Notes: a model not told the origin generated them from the letters alone. DNA of 64,000 nucleotides from Halobacillus litoralis (GCF_020524085.2 NZ_CP129016.1:2846001-2910000), one strand, 5' to 3'. Numbered from the stretch's first letter, positions 8,385-17,181 are shown. Translations and numbers: made by a program.

Positions 8385-8775
8385 ATTTGAATACTCGGGT
8401 AATCGCTGTATAGGTTCCTATACAGAGGAAAGTCCATGCTCGCACAAGCTGCGACGCTTGTAGTGTTCGTGCTTGACGAAACCATAAGTCAAGGGAGTTC
8501 TTTAGAACTTACGGCAGGGAAAATTCCTAAGTCTTTGATAAGGAATGACTACCTTGAAAGTGCCACAGTGACGGAGCCGATGTAGAAATACTTCGGGTGG
8601 AACGAGGTAAACCCCACGAGCGAGCAACCCAAATATAGGTAGGGGCACTTTTCAATGGGAAATGAACCAGAGAAGAGGCCGTTTGACGGCAGATAGATGA
8701 TTGCCACCGGAGTACGAGGTTGACCACCGTTTGCAGTACAATGGTACAGAACATGGCTTACAGAGTATTCAAAGG
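8385..8775 (+). ncRNA. rnpB: RNase P RNA, Bacillus type B
   Basis: Catalytic RNA that removes 5' leaders from pre-tRNA. The universally conserved segments are present in order: GGAAAGTCCATGCTCGC near 8427, ACGGCAGGGAAAA, TTGAAAGTGCCACAGTGACG, GGAACGAGGTAAACCCC, GAGCGAGCAACCCAAAT and GATAGATGATTGCC, ending with ACATGGCTTACAG. The closing P1 helix pairs GAATACTC (8389-8396) with GAGTATTC (8763-8770). It is embedded between gpsB and ypsC as in B. subtilis. Ends are estimated from P1; an intrinsic terminator follows. Confidence 0.95.
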
Positions 8776-8796
8776 TCGCTAATGATACAGATGACA

Positions 8797-8840
8797 CCCT
8801 TCTGGAAAGCCTTAAGCTTTTTGGAAGGGTTTTTCTTTTT
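8797..8840 (+). terminator. Terminator after rnpB
   Basis: CCCTTCTGGAAAGC-cttaa-GCTTTTTGGAAGGG followed by TTTTTCTTTTT. Confidence 0.85.
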
Positions 8841-8906
8841 GTATAACATTTATTAGTGAAGGAAACGTTTCTTGTTTGTTCATGCTACATATGAAGGAGG
8901 TTTATC

Positions 8907-10076
8907 ATGTCGAAAAAAGTTACGTTGATTGCAACAGCAGCTATGGGACTTGAAGCCATAGTAGGGAAAGAAGTTAAAGCGTTAGGATATGAAGACATAC
9001 AGATCGAAAATGGAAGAGTCGTATTTGAAGCGGACGTATCAGCGATACCCAGAGCCAATCTTTGGCTTCGAACGGCTGATCGTGTCAAATTGTTGGTTGG
9101 AAAGTTCAAGGCCACATCGTTTGATCAACTTTTTGAAAACACGAAGGCATTGCCGTGGGAAACTTTTATAGAAGAAGATGGCGAGTTTCCAGTAGTTGGT
9201 AAATCGGTGAAATCGAAGTTGTATAGTGTGCCTGATTGTCAATCGATTGTGAAGAAAGCAATAGTAGAACGATTAAAAGTCAAACACGGCGTTGATTCAT
9301 GGTTGAAAGAAACGGGAGCCTTCTACAGAGTGGAAGTGGCGATTCATAAGGATGAAGCGTTATTGACGATTGACACGTCAGGAAGTGGACTGCATAAGCG
9401 AGGATATCGTGTAGGCCAAGGGGAAGCACCTTTAAAAGAAACTTTAGCCGCAGCACTCGTACAAATTACAAACTGGAGCCCTGACCAGCCGTTTGTGGAT
9501 CCGTTTTGTGGCTCCGGGACGATCGCTATTGAAGCCGCGCTGATCGGTCAGAACATTGCACCTGGTTTTAACAGGGAATTCGCTTCTGAGAGTTGGGGTT
9601 TCATTCCGCAAAAGGTTTGGGATGATGCTTTTCAAGAAGCGGAAGACGCAGCGAATTATGATCAGCCGCTTCAAATCTTCGGCTCAGATATTGACCCCGA
9701 CTTGATCGAAATCGCCAAAAAAAATGCGATGGAAGCAGGGCTCGGAGAATTGATTACTTGGAAACAAATGCAGATGAGTGATTTCAAACCGAAGCAGGAA
9801 AATGGATACCTCGTGTCTAATCCTCCTTATGGAGAGCGAATGGGTGAACGGGAAGAAGTGGAACAGATGTACCGCAATCTTGGTACGATCATGTGTGATC
9901 ATCCAACTTGGAGTGTGTACGTTCTTACTTCTCATGAAGGGTTTGAGAAGCTTTACGGAAAGCCTGCCACTAAAAAACGGAAGCTCTTCAATGGCTTTAT
10001 CAAGACGGATTATTATCAGTATTTCGGTAGGAAGCCAAAATCGAAGCCGGACAATGGCAAAGGATTCGGTTTTTAA
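8907..10076 (+). CDS. ypsC: YpsC: THUMP-domain 23S rRNA methyltransferase (RlmL-like)
   Basis: A 389-residue SAM-dependent RNA methyltransferase of the UPF0020 group; RlmL relatives make N2-methylguanine in 23S rRNA. The N-terminal half contains a ferredoxin-like plus THUMP region (to about residue 160). The C-terminal Rossmann domain has a DPFCGSGTIAIEAAL SAM motif near residue 195, an acidic GSDIDPDLI loop, and the catalytic NPPYGERMG motif that places the target amine. A basic tail (GRKPKSKPDNGKGFGF) probably helps RNA binding. The ATG has AAGGAGG upstream. Same position after rnpB as in B. subtilis. Confidence 0.9.
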   Translation: MSKKVTLIATAAMGLEAIVGKEVKALGYEDIQIENGRVVFEADVSAIPRANLWLRTADRVKLLVGKFKATSFDQLFENTKALPWETFIEEDGEFPVVGKSVKSKLYSVPDCQSIVKKAIVERLKVKHGVDSWLKETGAFYRVEVAIHKDEALLTIDTSGSGLHKRGYRVGQGEAPLKETLAAALVQITNWSPDQPFVDPFCGSGTIAIEAALIGQNIAPGFNREFASESWGFIPQKVWDDAFQEAEDAANYDQPLQIFGSDIDPDLIEIAKKNAMEAGLGELITWKQMQMSDFKPKQENGYLVSNPPYGERMGEREEVEQMYRNLGTIMCDHPTWSVYVLTSHEGFEKLYGKPATKKRKLFNGFIKTDYYQYFGRKPKSKPDNGKGFGF

Positions 10077-10119
10077 TTCGTTGATATAGTTATCCATTCA
10101 GTGAAGGGGAGAGGTAGTT

Positions 10120-11613
10120 GTGAGTAAAACAACAGAACGAAATTTTATGGAGCTATTGAAAGAACAATCGGCATACGGGGAAGCAATCGGGCTGATGGCT
10201 TGGGACATGCGTACTAAAGCCCCCCGCAAAGGAGTCGAAGGTCGTTCTGAAGTCATCGGCGTAATGTCACAAAAAGTCCATGAAATACAAACATCAGAGG
10301 AAATGCGTGGATACATCGATGAATTAAAAAGCAAAACTCTAGATCCAATTTTAAAAAGAGCGGTGGAAGAAGCGGAAGAGACGTACGATAAAACGGCTAA
10401 AATTCCTGCTGAAGAGTATAGAGCTTACGTGACGCTCCAAACCCAGGCGGAATCCATGTGGGGGGAAGCCAAAAGTAACAATGACTTCGAAAGTTTTCGT
10501 CCATATCTAGAAAAGCTGGTTGAATACAACCGTAAATTCGCGGATTACTGGGGGTATGAAAACCACCGCTATGATGCTTTGTTGAATAATTACGAGCCGG
10601 GTGTAACTGTGGAAGTACTGGATAAAGTGTTTCCAAAAGTGAGGGAAGCTTTAACGGACCTTCTTAAACAAATCCAAGAAGCTCCCAATCAACCTGACCC
10701 GTCAGTCCTGCAAGGTCATTTTTCTAAAGATCGTCAGGCAGAGTTCAGTGAAGTGATCTTGGAGCGGATGGGGTATGATTTTGAGGCGGGACGATTAGAT
10801 GAGACCGTTCATCCTTTTGCAATCGGACTGAATACCAATGATGTCAGAGTGACAACGAAATACGACGAAAAAGATTTCCGGACAGCTGTTTTTGGGACGA
10901 TTCACGAAGGAGGCCATGCCCTCTATGAGCAAAACATAGATCCAAAGCTTGCTTTTACACCTCTTGCTGACGGGACAAGCATGGGTATTCATGAATCACA
11001 ATCACTTTTTTGGGAGAATTTCATAGCTCGAAGTGAAGGTTTTTGGAGAAATCATTATGAGTTGTTTAAATCCTACGCACCTAAGCATTTCCAACACTTA
11101 TCCTTAGAGAAGTTTTATCCGGCGGTCAATGAAGTGAAACCATCCCTGATTCGAATTGAGGCGGATGAATTGACGTATTGTTTGCACATTATGGTCCGCT
11201 ATGAGTTGGAAAAAGCACTGATTGCTGGTGAAATTGAAGTGAAGGATCTCCCTGAACTGTGGAATCAAAAGATGGAAGACTACCTTGGAATCACCCCTGA
11301 GAGTGATTCTGAAGGAGTACTGCAAGATATTCACTGGTCTGGTGGGGATTTCGGCTACTTTCCATCCTATGCATTAGGATATATGTATGCAGCCCAGCTA
11401 AACTCCAAGATGAGAGAAGAGATCGATGTGGAACGTTACATTGAAGAAGGCGATTTTCACAAAATCAAGGAATGGCTGACTGAAAACGTCCATCAGTATG
11501 GAAAAATGAAAAAACCGCTGCAAATCTTAAATGACATCACTGGTGAAGGCCTGAATCCTGAGCATCTCATTAACTACCTAACTGATAAATATAAAAAAAT
11601 CTATCATTTTTAA
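10120..11613 (+). CDS. Thermostable carboxypeptidase Taq family (M32)
   Basis: A cytosolic zinc metallocarboxypeptidase that trims C-terminal residues from peptides. It is 497 residues, the usual M32 length (B. subtilis YpwA ~500). The zinc-binding HEGGH begins at His262 within FGTIHEGGHALYEQ, and the second ligand region GIHESQSLFWEN follows, as the family requires. Other conserved blocks are HPFAIGLNTNDVRVTT and the substrate motif near SGGDFGYFPSYALGYMYAAQL. The start is GTG with AGGGGAGAGGT upstream. It ends in a strong shared terminator with the convergent lipoprotein gene. Confidence 0.92.
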   Translation: MSKTTERNFMELLKEQSAYGEAIGLMAWDMRTKAPRKGVEGRSEVIGVMSQKVHEIQTSEEMRGYIDELKSKTLDPILKRAVEEAEETYDKTAKIPAEEYRAYVTLQTQAESMWGEAKSNNDFESFRPYLEKLVEYNRKFADYWGYENHRYDALLNNYEPGVTVEVLDKVFPKVREALTDLLKQIQEAPNQPDPSVLQGHFSKDRQAEFSEVILERMGYDFEAGRLDETVHPFAIGLNTNDVRVTTKYDEKDFRTAVFGTIHEGGHALYEQNIDPKLAFTPLADGTSMGIHESQSLFWENFIARSEGFWRNHYELFKSYAPKHFQHLSLEKFYPAVNEVKPSLIRIEADELTYCLHIMVRYELEKALIAGEIEVKDLPELWNQKMEDYLGITPESDSEGVLQDIHWSGGDFGYFPSYALGYMYAAQLNSKMREEIDVERYIEEGDFHKIKEWLTENVHQYGKMKKPLQILNDITGEGLNPEHLINYLTDKYKKIYHF

Positions 11614-11617
11614 AATG

Positions 11618-11655
11618 AAAAAAGCCCGGCTGAATAAGCCGGGCTTTGTTTTATT
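11618..11655. terminator. Bidirectional terminator
   Basis: AAAAAAGCCCGGCT-gaata-AGCCGGGCTTTGTTTT between the M32 gene (+) and the lipoprotein gene (-). Confidence 0.88.
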
Positions 11656-12209
11656 TAAGACATTTCTTCCATCAAATCTGGAGTTGCTGGGAAACCGGCT
11701 TCCTTAACGATTTCGTTGTATTGATCGTTAAATTCCGTGAATTTCTCTTCAGCTGCTGTAAAGTCAGCATTTTCCATGTTTTCATTCAATGCTTTCTCTA
11801 CACCTTCATAATAGGCTTGAAGGGAAGGTAGTGTTTCTTCGAATTTTGTCATTACATCATCAGGTAGATCGGCCTCAATTGTATAATCGTCGACCATGGA
11901 AGAAGCTTCGCTTGCGGCTGTCTTTGCTTCTTCAGCAGCAGATTGAATGGCTTCTGCATCCGGTTCTTCTGCTGAGACAGCTGCTTTGTATGCAGAAATT
12001 TTCTGCTGATATGGTTTGAACGTGTTCGTCAGAGCCATTTGAGCACTGAGCAATTCTTTCTTCACCTTTTGTTCATCGTTTTCTTGATTTTCTGTCGTGT
12101 CTTCTGTCTGGTTTTCAGTGTCTGCGTTTGTGCCTTCTTCCGTGTCACTGTTACATCCTGCTAAAACGAGTGCTCCGGAAAGACCTAAAGCTAACAACCA
12201 TTTTTTCAT
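11655..12209 (-). CDS. YkyA-like lipoprotein
   Basis: A 184-residue exported lipoprotein. MKKWLLALGLSGALVLAGC is a lipoprotein signal peptide with lipobox LAGC; the lipidated Cys is residue 19. A Thr/Glu/Asn-rich linker follows, then a helical domain (QMALTNTFKPYQQKISAYKA and later helices) resembling the YkyA/putative cell-wall-binding lipoprotein group. I chose ATG 12209 because it places the signal peptide at the N-terminus and has AAGGGGG upstream. Function unknown; the strongly acidic linker suits a salt-adapted surface protein. Confidence 0.7.
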   Translation of the reverse strand: MKKWLLALGLSGALVLAGCNSDTEEGTNADTENQTEDTTENQENDEQKVKKELLSAQMALTNTFKPYQQKISAYKAAVSAEEPDAEAIQSAAEEAKTAASEASSMVDDYTIEADLPDDVMTKFEETLPSLQAYYEGVEKALNENMENADFTAAEEKFTEFNDQYNEIVKEAGFPATPDLMEEMS

Positions 12210-12332
12210 ACAGACAACCCCCTTTTTTCTATTCACGATTTTCATTCTATGTCAGCCTTTCACGTATGTAAAGAAATTGCAAAAATGTTATACTATACTG
12301 AAAATTCAACACTATTGATGGAGGCTATTGCG

Positions 12333-13100
12333 ATGTATCTACCAGACTTTAGATTAGAAAATAAACTTGCTGTTATTACTGGAGGAACAAAAGGAATCGG
12401 TAAAGCCATCACCCTTGCTTTTGCTGAATCTGGCTCAGATGTGATTGTGATCGCGAGAAACTTGAAAGACCTGGAACAGACGAAAAAAGAAGTGGAAGAG
12501 CTTGGACAACAAGCTTCAATTATCTGTCAGGACATTAATGATTATAAGGAAATCATCCAGGAGGTTGAGCGCATTCGTGAAGGGCGGAAGCTTGATATAT
12601 GGGTTAATAATGCAGGAATGAATATCAGAAGTGAAGCAGAAAGTGTAACAGAGGAAGAATGGGACCAGATTATTTCGACGAATATGCGAAGCGCATTCTT
12701 CCTTTCCCAATATGCAGGTCAAGTGATGAAATCGTCCAAGGAGGGGAAAATCATTAACATTTCTTCCGTCGGAGGCCACACAGCTTTACGAACGGGGGTC
12801 GTTTATGCCATGACGAAAAGCGCGCTTATCCAAATGACCAAAAACCTGGCCCTTGAATGGGGAAAGTATAATATCAATGTTAATGCCATTGGTCCCTGGT
12901 ATTTTCCGACCTCGCTCACAGAGAGACTCCTTCAGGATGAGTCCTATGTGCAGGAGATTCTTGAAAGAACACCGCTCAACAGGATTGGTAAATTAGAGGA
13001 ATTGAGCGGTGCTGCGGTGTTCCTCGCTTCAGATGCTGGGAATTATATGACAGGTCAAACGTTGTTCGTTGACGGAGGGATGACCATTTACGGATTTTAA
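12333..13100 (+). CDS. Short-chain dehydrogenase/reductase
   Basis: A 255-residue NAD(P)-dependent SDR of the classical type (FabG/gluconate dehydrogenase-like). It shows the cofactor motif TGGTKGIG near residue 17, WVNNAGMN near residue 90, the catalytic Ser in ISSVGG, and Tyr-x3-Lys in VYAMTKS. The C-terminal FLASDAGNYMTGQTLFVDGG block is typical. The ATG at 12333 has GGAGG 9 nt upstream; earlier in-frame starts lack a ribosome site. Basic and neutral residues at the end of strand beta-2 do not settle NADPH against NADH. Substrate unknown. Confidence 0.85.
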   Translation: MYLPDFRLENKLAVITGGTKGIGKAITLAFAESGSDVIVIARNLKDLEQTKKEVEELGQQASIICQDINDYKEIIQEVERIREGRKLDIWVNNAGMNIRSEAESVTEEEWDQIISTNMRSAFFLSQYAGQVMKSSKEGKIINISSVGGHTALRTGVVYAMTKSALIQMTKNLALEWGKYNINVNAIGPWYFPTSLTERLLQDESYVQEILERTPLNRIGKLEELSGAAVFLASDAGNYMTGQTLFVDGGMTIYGF

Positions 13101-13143
13101 TCGAACCATTCATGTCTGATCTTCATCTTCCATAGCATGACAT

Positions 13144-13180
13144 AACAAAAGCGCCATTTGCTGCAAATGGCGCTTTTGTT
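13144..13180. terminator. Bidirectional terminator
   Basis: A perfect AACAAAAGCGCCATTTG / CAAATGGCGCTTTTGTT hairpin between the SDR gene (+) and cheX (-). Confidence 0.9.
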
Positions 13181-13646
13181 ATGTCATCCTTAGTTTTTCT
13201 TCAATCATTAAAATCAGTGAAAGCTTATGTTCTTGTTCAATGGTCAAAGGGACAAGAAACCCTTTACTGAAATCTTCCACTTTTCGTTTGCCTCCTATGA
13301 CAGTCGGTGTAGTGATATCGATGGATACTTCCTGCTCAGACACATGAGTAGCGAGATTTCCTGCAATCATATTCCCGAGCTCGCCAGTAAAAGAAGAAAG
13401 CATTTCGCCTTCCAGGGGCAGACCGTACATCTTTTCACCTACTAAGCTGAAACTCGCTTCACTTCCCTCGATCAATAGCTTTCCTGTAAAGTCACCGGTC
13501 ATACCGATCAATACTCCCAGATCCTCATTTAGGTAATCTTGATTTAGAAGGGAGGGTTGTTCAGCTTTTAATTCGAATGGCATGATGCGATGGACTGTAT
13601 GGATACTTCCATTGAGAACAGCGGTAATGGATTGATTTAAAGACAT
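13179..13646 (-). CDS. cheX: CheX-family chemotaxis phosphatase
   Basis: A 155-residue protein with the CheC/CheX/FliY-type fold. The phosphatase signature E-x2-N occurs in SFTGELGNMIAGNLAT near residue 90; in CheX this helix dephosphorylates CheY-P. The preceding GMTGDFTGKLLIEGSEASF and following GGKRKVEDFSKGFLVPL blocks fit CheX. AGGGAGG-type ribosome site precedes the ATG. It stands alone, with no flagellar or chemotaxis neighbours. A single-motif protein favours CheX over CheC, which usually has two. Confidence 0.8.
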   Translation of the reverse strand: MSLNQSITAVLNGSIHTVHRIMPFELKAEQPSLLNQDYLNEDLGVLIGMTGDFTGKLLIEGSEASFSLVGEKMYGLPLEGEMLSSFTGELGNMIAGNLATHVSEQEVSIDITTPTVIGGKRKVEDFSKGFLVPLTIEQEHKLSLILMIEEKLRMT

Positions 13647-13760
13647 CCAAATCCCTCCGAAATAGATTCAATTGACATGGGTCTATCATACCACAAAAGT
13701 CGTCATTTAAAGACATAATTTCCCCTTTTTTGTACATAGTAAATAAAAAGGAGGATGAAA

Positions 13761-14843
13761 ATGCCATACATATTATCTTCGGGCGTCCAATGTGCTGACT
13801 TTTCCTGTAATCAATCCGAGGTTCAAAAGCTCGTTTATGAATTATTTCCTTTAAAAGATCATGAGAAGAAGAGATTAATGCCGATTTTTGAACACGCGAA
13901 TATTGAAAAGCGTCAATTCGCTGCTCCATTAGAGTGGTTCAAAGAAGATCATGGGTTAGAAGAGAGGAACCATTTATACCATACCAAAGCTTTATCATAT
14001 AGTTTACAAGCAATCAATTCTTGTTTAACGAACTTACCTGGAGATATCAAATTTTATAAAGAAAATATTGATCATCTTATTTTTGTTTCTTCCACAGGCA
14101 TTTCTACCCCAACCCTCGATGCTTATATTATGAATGAACTCGGTTTCAGGGAGGATACGAAGCGGACACCTTTATTTGGACTAGGATGTGCAGGAGGAAC
14201 AAGTGGTGTCGCTAAAGCTTATGAATGGCTTCTCGGCCATCCTGATAAAAATGTTCTTGTCGTTTGCGCAGAACTATGTAGCTTGACCTTTCAACCGAAG
14301 GATGCAAGAGTGAGCAATTTCGTAGGCACAGCTCTTTTTGGCGATGGAGCCTCTGCTGTCTTAGTTGCGGGTGACCATTCTTCCCTTCTGAAGAAAACGG
14401 AGCACCCTCTTCCGAAAATCATCAATTCCAGTTCCAAAACAAAAGCCCACAGTACAGATGTCATGGGTTGGAGGGTTGTAGATACAGGTTTTGAAGTGAT
14501 TTTCAACAAAAGTATCCCCAGATTGGTCAAGGAATTTTGGAGTGTCCATGCGGAAGAAGTCGTACGCAGCAATGATTGGCTCATCGAAGAACTTCCTTTC
14601 ATTGTAGCTCATCCCGGAGGAAGAAAAGTGTTGGAATCTTACGAGGAAGTATTCAATTTGAAGGAAGATGCTTTAAATATCCCTAAAAGCGTGTTGTCCT
14701 CTCATGGGAATATGTCTTCCCCAACGGTGCACTTTGTATTGCATGAAGTCTTAAAGACGCAACATGAAAAAGGGACGAAGTCGATCATGACTTCCCTAGG
14801 ACCTGGGTTTAGTTCAGAAATTGTCAGTTTGGAGTGGGAGTAG
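13761..14843 (+). CDS. bpsA: Type III polyketide synthase (chalcone/stilbene synthase family, BpsA)
   Basis: Condenses long-chain acyl-CoA with malonyl-CoA to give alkylpyrones; in B. subtilis BpsA is followed by the O-methyltransferase BpsB. The 360-residue length is right for a ketosynthase homodimer subunit. The catalytic triad is visible: Cys143 in GLGCAGG, His284 in IVAHPGGRKVL, Asn317 in SSHGNMSSPTV. The STGISTPTLDAYIMNELGF segment is also family-typical. AAAAGGAGG lies 6 nt before ATG 13761; an ATG at 13755 would abut it. It is operonic with a damaged bpsB. Confidence 0.9.
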   Translation: MPYILSSGVQCADFSCNQSEVQKLVYELFPLKDHEKKRLMPIFEHANIEKRQFAAPLEWFKEDHGLEERNHLYHTKALSYSLQAINSCLTNLPGDIKFYKENIDHLIFVSSTGISTPTLDAYIMNELGFREDTKRTPLFGLGCAGGTSGVAKAYEWLLGHPDKNVLVVCAELCSLTFQPKDARVSNFVGTALFGDGASAVLVAGDHSSLLKKTEHPLPKIINSSSKTKAHSTDVMGWRVVDTGFEVIFNKSIPRLVKEFWSVHAEEVVRSNDWLIEELPFIVAHPGGRKVLESYEEVFNLKEDALNIPKSVLSSHGNMSSPTVHFVLHEVLKTQHEKGTKSIMTSLGPGFSSEIVSLEWE

Positions 14844-14844
14844 A

Positions 14845-15356
14845 ATGGAAATCTTTTTATGGATGATTTTAGCTTTATTAATATTTCAGCGTTTGGGGGG
14901 AACTTGCTCTAGCTAACCGCAATCGTAAGTGGATGGTGGAAAGGGGGGCAAAGGAGTGGGGGCAGGGTCACTATTTCCTGTTCATTCTTTTACACAGTGC
15001 ATTTTTTGTGTGCATAGTTGCAGAGTTCGTTTGGACTCCATATGTTCAGCAGCCATTTTTTTTATATCGCGTTGGCCGGATTCTTCGTGTTACAAGTATT
15101 AAGGTTGGTTTGCATTCGAACTTTGGGAAAACGGTGGAATACGAGAATACTCGTATTACCTGATGAAGAGCCGATTAGGAAGGGGATCTACCGGTTTGTG
15201 AAACACCCGAATTATGTGATTGTCTTTTTTGAATTGATGATTATCCCTGTATTATTTCATGCGTATTTAACAGCACTGATTTTTCCATTTCTCCACTTGC
15301 TCGTCCTTACAGTGAGAATTCCTGCGGAGGAAAGGGCGTTACAAGAACGGGTATAA
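14845..15356 (+). pseudogene. bpsB: BpsB/YpbQ isoprenylcysteine methyltransferase-like gene with two +1 frameshifts
   Basis: Member of the ICMT membrane methyltransferase family that methylates alkylpyrones. The frame starts MEIFLWMILALL at ATG 14845, 1 nt after the bpsA stop. It is broken by a six-G run at 14895-14900 (five would restore GELALANRNRKW) and by an eight-T run at 15056-15063 (seven would restore FFYIALAGFFVLQV). Removing one base from each gives a continuous 169-residue protein with several membrane helices and the ICMT motif HPNYVIVFFE. Both changes are single-base homopolymer expansions, so sequencing error and real decay are equally open. Confidence 0.82.
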
Positions 15357-15409
15357 ATATTCAAAAAACATTGCTCATTTCTTGAATGTCTGTTAAGATT
15401 CTAATTAGA

Positions 15410-15435
15410 AATGAAATTCATTTTCAATTAGAAAG
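15410..15435. promoter_or_regulatory. Dyad resembling a Fur-type operator
   Basis: An AT-rich inverted repeat immediately before the small membrane-protein gene. Its core TGAAATT-C-ATTTTCA matches the Fur 7-1-7 consensus TGATAAT-N-ATTATCA at 10 of 14 arm positions. This could also be an unrelated AT-rich dyad. Confidence 0.35.
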
Positions 15436-15447
15436 GTGAGAACAATA

Positions 15448-15621
15448 ATGGTGGTTTTCATAATGTTAACGGTCGCCGTTTACAGTAGTTTGATGATTTT
15501 TGTATTAGCTAAGTTGGGAAGCGTTCCTGCCCAAACCGTCATGAATGTCTTCAGAATGAAAAACCAACGTTCTCATTTTTACCATAAAAAAAGATATGAA
15601 CGAACCCTTTCGGCCAGGTGA
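15448..15621 (+). CDS. Small membrane protein, unknown
   Basis: A 57-residue protein: one hydrophobic helix at about residues 3-25 (FIMLTVAVYSSLMIFVLAKL), then a basic cytoplasmic tail rich in Arg, Lys and His. ATG 15448 has AAAGGTGAG upstream. It is preceded by a palindromic Fur-like dyad and followed by a clean terminator, so it looks like an independent small transcription unit. I do not recognise the family. Confidence 0.6.
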   Translation: MVVFIMLTVAVYSSLMIFVLAKLGSVPAQTVMNVFRMKNQRSHFYHKKRYERTLSAR

Positions 15622-15637
15622 ATCCACCTGGCTTTTC
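15613..15637 (+). terminator. Terminator after the small membrane-protein gene
   Basis: GCCAGGTG-aatc-CACCTGGCTTTT. Confidence 0.85.
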
Positions 15638-15776
15638 TCATCTTTGGAATTCTAACAGGGGAAACAAAAATTCCGTGAAGAATTCAGGTCGAATGGCCGA
15701 AAATGCGATTTTTTTGTTATGATATAGAAAAATGTCGAAAATACATACCTATGACGAATAAGGTTAGGAGCGAATT

Positions 15777-16064
15777 ATGGATAGAGACACGTTAGCTTAC
15801 TTCTTAGAAGATCTTTGGAGTAAGGGATTCAAATTGAGTGATGAGGATGTACAATTTATATATTTTGGGAACAACTCTTCTCATGCTCCGGAATGGAAAA
15901 CCATTGTAGCTGTTAACATGACTTTGAAAGTCCAACAGTCCTTTGATCCGAGTTTCTTTATTAGTATTTTAGAACTAATTTCAAATCCATCCATCACTAG
16001 TAAAAGAAAGGCCTATGAATCCATCGAACAACAACTTTCCATTGCAAGGACCACTCGAAATTAA
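15777..16064 (+). CDS. Conserved hypothetical protein (DUF6123-like)
   Basis: A 95-residue soluble protein starting DRDTLAYFLEDLWSKGF, then LSDEDVQFIYFGNN and a helical C-terminus (FDPSFFISILELI). The N-terminal pattern resembles the small Bacillaceae DUF6123 family, recalled from memory and not checked. TTAGGAGCG precedes the ATG. It converges on the RNase H-like gene, with a shared terminator. No function is known. Confidence 0.65.
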   Translation: MDRDTLAYFLEDLWSKGFKLSDEDVQFIYFGNNSSHAPEWKTIVAVNMTLKVQQSFDPSFFISILELISNPSITSKRKAYESIEQQLSIARTTRN

Positions 16065-16096
16065 AAAACCCAGATCATTGCTGATCTGGGTTTTGT
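16063..16096. terminator. Bidirectional terminator
   Basis: AAAAAACCCAGATCA-ttgc-TGATCTGGGTTTT; its distal part lies within the C-terminal codons of the minus-strand gene. Confidence 0.85.
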
Positions 16097-16482
16097 TTCG
16101 TCTGCAGACACTCTCTGGCAAGGCGGTCTGCATTTTTATTTTTTTTGTCAGGAATCCATTTATAAAAAACGTAGGAGAAGTTTTCTTCAAGGTTCATGAT
16201 TCTTTCAAACAAGGGCAGGAATTTCTCATTTTTTGTGTACCGCTTATCCATAGTATCTACAGCGATTTTTGAATCAGACCTGATTGAAATGATCTCTCCT
16301 GAATATTTCTCTTTGCAAATTTGCAATGCATGAATGATTGCGAGGAACTCTGCTTCATGATTCGTCCAATTCCCCAAGTAGATTTGATGCTCTTCCGTTT
16401 TTTGGTTTTGTTTAATGACCACTCCTGCAGCACTAGGACCAGGTTCTCCACTGCAAGCAGCGTCTGTGTACACTTCTAACAT
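16075..16482 (-). CDS. RNase HI-like protein
   Basis: A 135-residue RNase H-fold protein, like the B. subtilis YpeP/YpdQ group. The four acidic catalytic positions appear intact: Asp7 in VYTDAACSG, Glu in NHEAEFLAI, Asp in IRSDSK, and Asp in NADRLAREC. True RNase HI removes RNA from RNA:DNA hybrids; some Gram-positive members are weak, so activity is uncertain. The AGGAGG-like sequence lies at the boundary with the upstream gene. It lies 14 bp after the queuosine-precursor transporter on the same strand, and B. subtilis ypdP-ypdQ has the same pairing. Confidence 0.82.
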   Translation of the reverse strand: MLEVYTDAACSGEPGPSAAGVVIKQNQKTEEHQIYLGNWTNHEAEFLAIIHALQICKEKYSGEIISIRSDSKIAVDTMDKRYTKNEKFLPLFERIMNLEENFSYVFYKWIPDKKNKNADRLARECLQTKQNPDQQ

Positions 16483-16496
16483 GGCTTATGACCTCC

Positions 16497-17174
16497 TCAA
16501 TCAGAATGTGGCATTTTTTTGGCCAAATAAAAGAATGGTGTATCCAAAGCTGCCACGACGAACTTGATGATATACGTTGTGATGAAAATCTCAAGCCAAA
16601 TTTCGAAAGGATACAAACCGAAAAAAGCGATGAAACAGAATATGCTCGTATCTAACAATTGACTAATCATTGTACTCCCATTGTTCCTGATCCAAAGCGC
16701 ACGATCAGAGGGGAACTGATCTTTCAGTTTAGCATATAACCATACATCAAAATATTGGCTTGCAATATAAGCAAGCATGCTGCCAAGTGCAATTCTCGGG
16801 ACGAGACCAAATAACGACTGCAAGGCTGGTTGAGCGATGTCGTTTTCGCCTGGGTTGAAAAGAATGGCGAACTGCATGATGATCGTCATTATGATTAATG
16901 TGGAAAAACCTAACCACACAGCTTTTCTCGCCTCTTTTTTTCCGTATTTCTCATTGAGAATATCAGTAGCTAGAAAAGCGGTTCCATAGACAATATTTCC
17001 AAGAGTTGCATTCAGGCCGAACATCTCTACTGTTTTGACTACTTGGATATTCGCAAGGACGGTGGACATTCCGATCCAGACAAATAAGCCGGGTTTTCCG
17101 AATATGCGATAAATTCCTAGTAGTAAGCCGAAATTAATTAGTGCAAATAATATCCATAGGACTTCGTTACTCAT
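16497..17174 (-). CDS. Queuosine precursor transporter (VUT family, YpdP/YhhQ)
   Basis: A 225-residue inner-membrane protein with about six hydrophobic helices, of the COG1738 family that takes up preQ0/preQ1 for tRNA queuosine modification. Diagnostic segments: VLANIQVVKTVEMFG, YGTAFLATDILNEKYGKKEARKAVW and the C-terminal RNNGSTMISQLLDTSIFCFIAFFG. The ATG has AAGGAGG upstream. A good promoter and a ~60-nt structured leader resembling a preQ1 riboswitch precede it, which supports the substrate call. It is probably co-transcribed with the RNase H-like gene. Confidence 0.88.
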   Translation of the reverse strand: MSNEVLWILFALINFGLLLGIYRIFGKPGLFVWIGMSTVLANIQVVKTVEMFGLNATLGNIVYGTAFLATDILNEKYGKKEARKAVWLGFSTLIIMTIIMQFAILFNPGENDIAQPALQSLFGLVPRIALGSMLAYIASQYFDVWLYAKLKDQFPSDRALWIRNNGSTMISQLLDTSIFCFIAFFGLYPFEIWLEIFITTYIIKFVVAALDTPFFYLAKKMPHSD

Positions 17175-17181
17175 CGTATTT

